Assembly (NCBI GenBank): GCA_002413395.1
Contig: DHWX01000124.1
Span: 1 to 20,356, forward strand
DNA length: 20,356 nucleotides
Source: Polaromonas sp. UBA5171
GTDB lineage: Bacteria > Pseudomonadota > Gammaproteobacteria > Burkholderiales > Burkholderiaceae_C
Direction of reading: 5' to 3'
Program-made: the position numbers and the translations under genes
Shown: positions 15,220 through 20,356 of the stretch, one piece after another
Position numbering within the stretch: position 1 is the first letter of the stretch
Layout of the letters: every line of letters begins with the position of its first letter
Notes under the pieces: model-generated
The model's input: only the letters and a program-made list of their open reading frames with translations
Told to the model about the DNA's origin: nothing
Database searches by the model: none

Positions 15220-15795
15220 ATGAAACTCATCATCCTCGACCGCGACGGCACCATCAACCGCGACAGCGATGATTTTGTCAAAACCCCCGACGAATTCATA
15301 CCGCTGCCTGGGGCACTGGAAGCCATTGCGCGGCTCAACCATGCCGGCTGGCATGTGGTGATTGCCTCCAACCAGTCCGGACTGGGGCGCGGCCTTTTTG
15401 ACGTGACCGCGCTTAACGCCATCCACAACAAGATGCACAAGCTGCTGGCCGCCGTGGGCGGACGGATTGACGCGGTGTTTTACTGCCCGCACAGCCCGGA
15501 GGACAATTGCCATTGCCGTAAGCCGCTGCCGGGCCTGTTTGAGCAGATCGGTGCGCGTTTTGGCGTGCCCCTGAAGGGCGTGCCAATGGTTGGTGACTCC
15601 GTGCGTGATGTGCAGGCGGGTGCCGCTGCGGGCTGCGAGCCGCATCTGGTGCTCACCGGCAAGTCGGCGCGCCATCGCGCGGATGGCCCGGGCGGGCAAC
15701 CCGAAGGCTTGCCGACAGGTACCGTGCAGCACGCCGACTTACCCGCGTTTGCCGATTTCATTCTGACGCGAAGCAATCAGCCAGCAACTGTTTAG
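15220..15795 (+). CDS. gmhB: D-glycero-D-manno-heptose 1,7-bisphosphate 7-phosphatase
   Basis: GmhB removes the 7-phosphate of heptose bisphosphate on the way to ADP-heptose, the inner-core sugar of lipopolysaccharide. The 191-residue cytosolic HAD-family protein has motif I LDRDGTIN with nucleophile D7 and acid/base D9, motif II ASNQSG (49-54), motif III R100-K101, and motif IV VGDSVRD (124-130). The zinc loop is intact: C89-P-H91 and C97-H-C99. Length is typical. It starts seven bases after the membrane-protein stop, so it is probably read from the glyQ operon. The C-terminal tail after about 150 is variable. Histidinol-phosphatases are similar, but the zinc loop and the neighbouring envelope genes favour GmhB. 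Confidence 0.92.
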   Translation: MKLIILDRDGTINRDSDDFVKTPDEFIPLPGALEAIARLNHAGWHVVIASNQSGLGRGLFDVTALNAIHNKMHKLLAAVGGRIDAVFYCPHSPEDNCHCRKPLPGLFEQIGARFGVPLKGVPMVGDSVRDVQAGAAAGCEPHLVLTGKSARHRADGPGGQPEGLPTGTVQHADLPAFADFILTRSNQPATV

Positions 15796-15840
15796 CTATT
15801 AAAATAGTAGCATATTGCGGATCTTGAATGTGCGCTAGAG
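15794..15840 (+). repeat. AT-rich palindromic repeat, copy 2
   Basis: The imperfect palindrome AGCTATTAAAATAGTAGC (15794-15811) begins two bases before the end of gmhB, overlapping its stop codon TAG. A tail ending GCGCTAGAG (15832-15840) follows. It aligns without gaps over 46 nt with 7856-7901. In this copy the element supplies the gmhB stop codon. Confidence 0.55.
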
Positions 15841-15897
15841 CACTCAGACAGCATTAAAAATGATTCATCATCCACTTGACCCCCTGGAACCACTGAC

Positions 15898-16665
15898 ATG
15901 TCCCTGATTCGATCCATCCTGCACATGCTGTGGATGATTCTCACGGTGATTCCATGGGCGCTTGCCGTTGTGATCGCCGCGCCGTTTTTGAACAGCACCC
16001 AGATTTACTGGATGTGCGCTGGCTGGCTGCGCCTGGCGGTGAACAGCGGCACGCTGATTCTGGGCATCAAGAATCGCGTTACCGGCATGGAGAACCTGCC
16101 CACCGGTAAAACCAGCGCCGCCGTGTTGCTGGTCAAACACCAGAGCGCCTGGGAAACCTTTGTCATGGTGGCGCTGATGCCGCACCCGCTGGCCTATGTT
16201 TTCAAAAAAGAGCTGCTCTATGTGCCGTTTTTTGGCTGGGCGATGGGGCGCATGGACATGATCCACATTGACCGCAGCCAGCGCACGCAGGCGTTCAGCA
16301 AGGTGGTGGCGCAGGGCAAGCGGCTGATGAGTCAGGGCACCTGGGTCATCATGTTTCCCGAAGGCACGCGGATTAACCGGGGTCAAAAAGGCGTTTATAA
16401 ATCCGGCGGCACGCGACTTGCCATTGAAACCGGCGCACCAGTCATCCCGGTTGCCGTTACCTCGGCCAAGTGCTGGCCGCGCAAGGCCTTCATCAAGAAA
16501 CCGGGTGTGGTGGATTTTTCGATTGGCAAGCCGATTGACAGCACCGGCCGCAAGCCCGACGAACTGATGCGCGAAGTCGAGGCCTGGATCGAAGCCGAAA
16601 TGCACCGGCTTGACCCCGAGGCCTATGCGGGTACGGGCGCAGCGCAAGCCGGTGGGCCACATTAA
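15898..16665 (+). CDS. plsC: 1-acyl-sn-glycerol-3-phosphate acyltransferase
   Basis: PlsC adds the second acyl chain to lysophosphatidic acid, giving phosphatidic acid, at the cytoplasmic face of the inner membrane. The 255-residue protein has an N-terminal hydrophobic segment (about 8-30, LHMLWMILTVIPWALAVVIA). The acyltransferase box is H81-Q-S-A-W-E86, where Glu stands in for the usual Asp of H-x4-D; this variant is what I recall from beta-proteobacterial homologues. The second box is FPEGTR (153-158), and GAPVIPVAV (179-187) is the fourth. Length is normal. It is separated from gmhB by 102 bp carrying an AT-rich repeat, so it may have its own promoter. A SprT/YgjP-like gene follows after six bases. 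Confidence 0.92.
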   Translation: MSLIRSILHMLWMILTVIPWALAVVIAAPFLNSTQIYWMCAGWLRLAVNSGTLILGIKNRVTGMENLPTGKTSAAVLLVKHQSAWETFVMVALMPHPLAYVFKKELLYVPFFGWAMGRMDMIHIDRSQRTQAFSKVVAQGKRLMSQGTWVIMFPEGTRINRGQKGVYKSGGTRLAIETGAPVIPVAVTSAKCWPRKAFIKKPGVVDFSIGKPIDSTGRKPDELMREVEAWIEAEMHRLDPEAYAGTGAAQAGGPH

Positions 16666-16671
16666 ATTACC

Positions 16672-17547
16672 ATGATGCAAAGGCTGCTTCAGTTCACGTT
16701 CGATTTTTTCGAGTCAGCGCCTGCGGCCCCCACGACTCACTCTGCGGGCGTTGACAAGTCGTCCCCTCAACCCGTGCAGCAAGTGCCGGCACCAGCCAGC
16801 TTTGCCCACCCGCGCGCCACGCGCCAGGCCATGCTTGATGGCATCCCGGTAGCTTATGCATTCAAGCGTGGCAAGCGCCGCACGATTGGTTTTTCGGTCT
16901 GTGCCGACGGGTTGGCAGTGAGCGCTCCCAAGTGGGTGCCACTTTATGAAATTGACAAGGCCGTGCTCGAAAAGTCGGACTGGATCCTAAAGAAGCTGCA
17001 ACAAACCCGCGAGCGCCATGCGCGGCTGGAGTCTGCGCGCATTGACTGGAAAGACGGGGTGACCTTGCCTTTCCTGGGCCAAATGATGACAGTGCTGATT
17101 GATCCACACCATGCGTTTGGCAATGCCGGTGCTGAACTCAAACCCAGCGCCGCCGAAGCGTTGACACTTCATGTGAGCCTGCCCCACAGCGCCACACCCG
17201 AGCAGCTCCGCGACGCCGTGCAAGCGTGGCTGATGCGCCAGGCCAGGCGCATTTTCACCGAGCGGCTGGATCATTTTTCCCCCCCTCTGGGTGTGCGGTG
17301 GCGCAAGCTCAGCCTGTCCAGCGCCGGCACGCGCTGGGGCAGCGCCAGTGCCGACGGCGCTATCCGCCTGAACTGGCGGCTGGTGCATTTCAAGCTCCCG
17401 GTGCTCGACTACGTGGTGGTTCACGAGCTGAGTCATTTGCGTGTGATGGACCACAGCCCGCGGTTTTGGGACACTGTGCGGGAGGTGGTGCCCGACTACG
17501 CCCAATTGCGCGGTCAGCTCAGGGATGAAGGCATTCCCAGGTGGTGA
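16672..17547 (+). CDS. YgjP/WLM-like (DUF45) metallopeptidase
   Basis: A 291-residue protein with the DUF45/YgjP architecture. After a low-complexity Ala/Pro-rich start (about 15-45), the conserved core begins at IPVAYAFKRGKRRTIGFSV (58-76). The central part has EKSDWILKKLQQTRERHARL (100-119) and RWGSASADGAIRLNWRLVHF (221-240). The metal site is HELSH (251-255) with third ligand H261 in MDHSPRFW. These zinc proteins resemble SprT/Wss1 peptidases, but the physiological role of bacterial YgjP is unclear; a cytosolic location is likely as no signal is seen. Two adjacent ATGs (16672, 16675) are possible starts. It follows plsC by six bases, an order I recall from other Burkholderiales. Confidence 0.87.
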   Translation: MMQRLLQFTFDFFESAPAAPTTHSAGVDKSSPQPVQQVPAPASFAHPRATRQAMLDGIPVAYAFKRGKRRTIGFSVCADGLAVSAPKWVPLYEIDKAVLEKSDWILKKLQQTRERHARLESARIDWKDGVTLPFLGQMMTVLIDPHHAFGNAGAELKPSAAEALTLHVSLPHSATPEQLRDAVQAWLMRQARRIFTERLDHFSPPLGVRWRKLSLSSAGTRWGSASADGAIRLNWRLVHFKLPVLDYVVVHELSHLRVMDHSPRFWDTVREVVPDYAQLRGQLRDEGIPRW

Positions 17548-17646
17548 GGCCTTGGGCTATAAGGCAAAATGATTCACCAGACTGCTGCGCGTTAGCTGAA
17601 ATAACCCCGGCGGATTGAGTATTCGAGTAAAAAAGTAGTACAACAA

Positions 17647-17665
17647 ATGTTATTTTTGGTAACAT
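17647..17665 (+). promoter_or_regulatory. Inverted repeat upstream of response regulator
   Basis: ATGTTA (17647-17652) and TAACAT (17660-17665), separated by seven bases, form a 6-bp dyad in the AT-rich 184-bp gap before the response-regulator gene. It could be an operator or a weak hairpin. No factor can be named. Confidence 0.3.
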
Positions 17666-17682
17666 CGTTAAAGTATGAAAAT

Positions 17683-17711
17683 CATCAAATTGATGCCGCT
17701 AAATTGATAGC
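17683..17711 (+). promoter_or_regulatory. Two adjacent palindromes before the response-regulator start
   Basis: CATCAAATTGATG (17683-17695) is a perfect 6+1+6 palindrome. Two bases on, GCTAAATTGATAGC (17698-17711) is a 4-bp dyad that shares AATTGATAGC-like core bases with the repeat at 7856. Both lie within 50 bp of the start codon, where a repressor or the mRNA leader could act. Confidence 0.35.
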
Positions 17712-17731
17712 AATGACTCAATATATTTCCC

Positions 17732-18172
17732 ATGAACGACAAACTTATCCTTGTAGTTGAAGACAACCCCGACCACTTGGAGCTGACCGTGCTGACGCTT
17801 GAAGATCATGGCGTGAACGCCGAGATCGCCGTGGCGCGGGATGGTGCCCAGGCGCTTGATTACCTGTTTGGGCAAGGCAGCCACGCGGGCCGCGACACTC
17901 ACAAGCAGCCCGCTTTTATTCTGCTCGACATGAAACTGCCCAAGTTGTCGGGGCTTGATGTGCTGCGCAGCGTGCGTCGCAACCCGCTTACTGCCCTGGT
18001 ACCGGTGGTCATGTTGACGTCATCCAGCGAACGCTCCGACATGGTGGCCTGCTACCAGGCGGGCGCCAACGGCTTCGTGCGCAAGCCGGTTGATTTTTCG
18101 GAATTCTCTGAAAAGCTAAATCGTCTTCAGGCCTACTGGCTGGGCGTCAACGAATCCATCGCAACGGTCTGA
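17732..18172 (+). CDS. Single-domain response regulator (Rcp1-type)
   Basis: A 146-residue receiver with no output domain. All phospho-relay residues are present: acidic pocket E10-D11 in VVEDNPDHLEL, phospho-acceptor D66 (ILLDMKLPKLSG), T96 (VMLTSSSE) and K118 (VRKPVDF). The DNPDHLELTVLTLEDHG start and the YLFG insertion (about 44-47) are typical of the Rcp1 group, which act as phosphate shuttles or allosteric partners of phytochrome-like and PAS kinases. The neighbouring sensor kinase begins 33 bp downstream in the same direction, so it is the likely partner. Translation start at 17732 follows the family N-terminus; the ribosome-binding site is poor. Confidence 0.9.
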   Translation: MNDKLILVVEDNPDHLELTVLTLEDHGVNAEIAVARDGAQALDYLFGQGSHAGRDTHKQPAFILLDMKLPKLSGLDVLRSVRRNPLTALVPVVMLTSSSERSDMVACYQAGANGFVRKPVDFSEFSEKLNRLQAYWLGVNESIATV

Positions 18173-18205
18173 CGCGCTGTTGCGCGCCTCTTGCAAAAGG
18201 GAGCG

Positions 18206-20356
18206 ATGAAAATCACGCTGCGCACCCGTCTTGTCCTGCTGGTAATCGTCGGCCTTACCCCGTTATTGGGCCTGGCCTTGATCGAGGCCTGGATGAACGT
18301 GGACAATGCCAGCAGTCGGGCTTCTCATTCTCAGCGAGGCGCTGTCACACTGGTGGCGGCTCACCAGGAGCGGGTACTTGAGTCCGTGCACCACCTTTTG
18401 TATTCAATCACCAAGAGCCCCGAGCTGGTGAATGGCAACCCCGCGGACTGCCAGCGTTATCTTAAGAGCCTGAAAGATGAGTTTCCGCTGTATGACGACC
18501 TGGCGCTGATCGGCCGTGACGGGTTCGTTCGCTGCAATAACTCGAACAACCTGCCGCGCGTGTTTCTCGGTGACCGTAATTATTTTCAAGCGGCCCTGAC
18601 GCAGCGCGGTTTTATGACCAGTGGCTACCTGGTCAGCCGGATCTCTGACAAGCCAGTCGTCGTTTTTGCAATGCCCGCGTTGGACGGCGCTGGAAAAGTC
18701 AGCACGGTGGGCGTTGTGACCGTGGACCTGAGCGAGCTATCGAGGGGGTTGGCAACCGAGGCTTTGCCGCCCGCAAGCCAGTTGCTCATCACCGACCGGC
18801 AGGGCATTGTGCTGGCCGCCAATCCCGAAAAACCGGCGCTGTTTGGTCAGCGCGTGCCAAGCCCCTTTCTCCAGAACGCCGTCAAAACCATGCGCGCCGG
18901 GGCTGGCGAAGGCTCTGATGGCCAGGGTCGTCAGCAGCTTTTCGCCTTCATGCCGGTCGGCGCAGCTGCGGACAGCCCTTTTTTTGTGGCGATCAGCACC
19001 GACAAGGCGGGCGTGCTGGCGCCCGTTTGGAAGGAGTTGGGGCTGGAACTCGCGCTTGCAACGCTGCTGGCCTTGCTGGGCGGCTGGATTGCCTGGAGGA
19101 TGGGCGGTCGCGCCATTGTGGCGCCCACAACAAGGATTCTTGAGGCAAGCCGGCAGATCGAGCAAGGTCGGCTGGACGTTCGCATTCCGATCCGCGCGGC
19201 GGATCAAGCGGGTGAGTTTTCCAGGATTGCCGCCGGAATCAACCGCATGGTCGACTCGTTGCAGACGCAACGTGATGCGCTGCAGGCCGAGCTGGCGCAC
19301 AATCAGGCGGTTCAGGAAAAATTGCAGGACGCGCAGCGAGTCGCACGGATTGGTTACTGGCAGTTGGATCTCGCGAGTCAGCAGTTCTGGTGGTCCGATG
19401 AGGTTTACGACGTGATGGGGGTTGATCGCGAACTTCTTGGCAACACATTTGACCGATTTTTTCAGCGGGTCCATCCCGACGACCGCGCGGTTTATGGCAC
19501 CCGGCGCGACGCTGCCATTCAGGGCGGGCTACCGCTGAACATTGAGTTCCGCATCATCACGGCCACTGGCGAGGTGCGCTGGATTGATCTGTATGGCCGG
19601 GATCAGGTGAACGGCCAGGGTGAAGAAGCGACAAGCCGAGTGGGTGTGGTGCAAGACATCACCGAGCGCAAGCTGGCCGAGCAGGAAATCAATGACAGTC
19701 GGCAGCGCTATGCAGCGCTGTTTGAGGCAGCGCCGGTGCCCATGTGGGTCTACGACACCAGCAGCACAAAGTTCCTGGCGGTCAACCAGGCGGCGGTTCA
19801 AGCGTACGGCTATTCGGCCGAGGAGTTCTACTCGATGACGCTTTTCGATATTCGCTCCGAGTCAGAGCACGACGCCTTGTGTCAGAACTTGGCCCAGACG
19901 GTAGCGTCACGAAGAGGGTTCTGGCAGCACCGCCGCAAAGACGGTACGGTCTTTCCCGTGGCGATCGTTTCGCAGCCCATTGTGTATGCAGGCAGCGATG
20001 CGCGCTTTGTGGTGGCGCTGGACATCACTGCCCAGGCCAAGGCTGAAAAGGACATGCAGAGGCAGCTATTTACCTTGCAACGTGCTGCCGAGGCTGCCCA
20101 GGCCATCATCTGGCATCAGACGCTCAGGGGCGCGCTGCAGGAAGTGGCGGACCAGACGCGCAGCGTGATCGGCGCGCATCAGGCAGCGGTGAGTCTTACC
20201 GTTGGCGGCAATTGGGTGCAGGCTATCCATGGCCTTTCACTGTCCGAAAAATATGTCCAATACCGTGACCTGATCGAGCCCATGGACGACAGCGGCATTC
20301 ATTCCCTGGTCAGCGAAAGCAACCAGCCCATGCGATTGACGCAGGCCGAACTGGAG
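18206..20356 (+). CDS. Cache-HAMP-PAS-PAS-GAF sensor kinase, 3' end outside window
   Basis: The frame is open for 717 codons to the right edge. Order of parts: membrane segment 8-26; extracytoplasmic PDC/Cache sensor about 40-270 (YDDLALIGRDGFVRCNNS; GDRNYFQAAL; VVTVDLSEL); membrane segment about 278-297; HAMP about 300-355; coiled linker; PAS-3 about 378-487 (ARIGYWQLDL ... RVHPDDR ... VVQDITERK); PAS about 499-612 (RYAALFEAAPVPMWVYD ... ALDITAQAK); and the start of a GAF domain from about 636. The transmitter (HisKA/HATPase) or another output would lie beyond the window, so kinase activity is inferred; a GGDEF output is also possible. The start has AAAGGGAG just upstream. It follows a single-domain response regulator. 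Confidence 0.88.
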   Translation, partial: MKITLRTRLVLLVIVGLTPLLGLALIEAWMNVDNASSRASHSQRGAVTLVAAHQERVLESVHHLLYSITKSPELVNGNPADCQRYLKSLKDEFPLYDDLALIGRDGFVRCNNSNNLPRVFLGDRNYFQAALTQRGFMTSGYLVSRISDKPVVVFAMPALDGAGKVSTVGVVTVDLSELSRGLATEALPPASQLLITDRQGIVLAANPEKPALFGQRVPSPFLQNAVKTMRAGAGEGSDGQGRQQLFAFMPVGAAADSPFFVAISTDKAGVLAPVWKELGLELALATLLALLGGWIAWRMGGRAIVAPTTRILEASRQIEQGRLDVRIPIRAADQAGEFSRIAAGINRMVDSLQTQRDALQAELAHNQAVQEKLQDAQRVARIGYWQLDLASQQFWWSDEVYDVMGVDRELLGNTFDRFFQRVHPDDRAVYGTRRDAAIQGGLPLNIEFRIITATGEVRWIDLYGRDQVNGQGEEATSRVGVVQDITERKLAEQEINDSRQRYAALFEAAPVPMWVYDTSSTKFLAVNQAAVQAYGYSAEEFYSMTLFDIRSESEHDALCQNLAQTVASRRGFWQHRRKDGTVFPVAIVSQPIVYAGSDARFVVALDITAQAKAEKDMQRQLFTLQRAAEAAQAIIWHQTLRGALQEVADQTRSVIGAHQAAVSLTVGGNWVQAIHGLSLSEKYVQYRDLIEPMDDSGIHSLVSESNQPMRLTQAELE

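Noticed and set aside
1..20356. CRISPR array, tRNA or rRNA genes, phage or conjugation genes
   Set aside because: No regularly spaced direct repeats, cloverleaf or rRNA-like sequence, or phage/plasmid gene families were seen; apart from the IS, the window is ordinary chromosome.

Overview
The window looks like chromosomal DNA of a beta-proteobacterium, order Burkholderiales, most likely family Comamonadaceae (Polaromonas/Rhodoferax-like). This rests on GC-rich coding sequence, on the gene order corC-lnt-glyQ-glyS-(membrane protein)-gmhB-plsC-YgjP-like metallopeptidase, which I know from that order, and on short AT-rich imperfect palindromes of the AGCTATTAA type in several places. The genus is an inference; no rRNA or tRNA gene is present.

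Layout. (1) 1-1239, minus strand: one end of an IS5-type insertion sequence with an apparently intact transposase that runs off the left edge. (2) 1237-2868, minus strand: a long-chain acyl-CoA synthetase gene (fadD) that appears to be a pseudogene. Its last part is frameshifted and then cut by the IS, removing the C-terminal catalytic-lysine motif. (3) 3123-6208, plus strand: a tight three-gene group made of a small Tat-signal protein, a GMC flavoprotein dehydrogenase and a membrane-anchored alpha/beta hydrolase. The GMC protein carries a C-x5-C-x3-C motif with the same spacing as the 3Fe-4S ligands of bacterial FAD-glucose dehydrogenase, so the first two genes look like the gamma/alpha pair of a periplasmic dehydrogenase. 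The usual cytochrome subunit is not adjacent and a lipase-like gene follows instead. This is the most unusual part of the window. (4) 6209-8706: a long gap, an exported DsrE-like protein, an Lrp/AsnC regulator, a regulatory-looking gap with a perfect 17-nt palindrome and an AT-rich repeat, and a GNAT acetyltransferase.

(5) 8828-17547, plus strand: a housekeeping block serving the cell envelope and translation: corC, lnt (lipoprotein N-acylation), glyQ and glyS (glycyl-tRNA synthetase), a conserved membrane protein, gmhB (heptose for LPS), plsC (phosphatidic acid synthesis) and a YgjP/WLM-type metallopeptidase. Many of these genes abut or overlap, which suggests co-transcription. A strong 11-bp hairpin lies in the lnt-glyQ gap. 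(6) 17732-20356, plus strand: a single-domain response regulator followed 33 bp later by a large Cache-HAMP-PAS-PAS-GAF sensor kinase that runs off the right edge before its kinase core.

All calls come from reading the sequence and recalled family motifs; no database search was possible.
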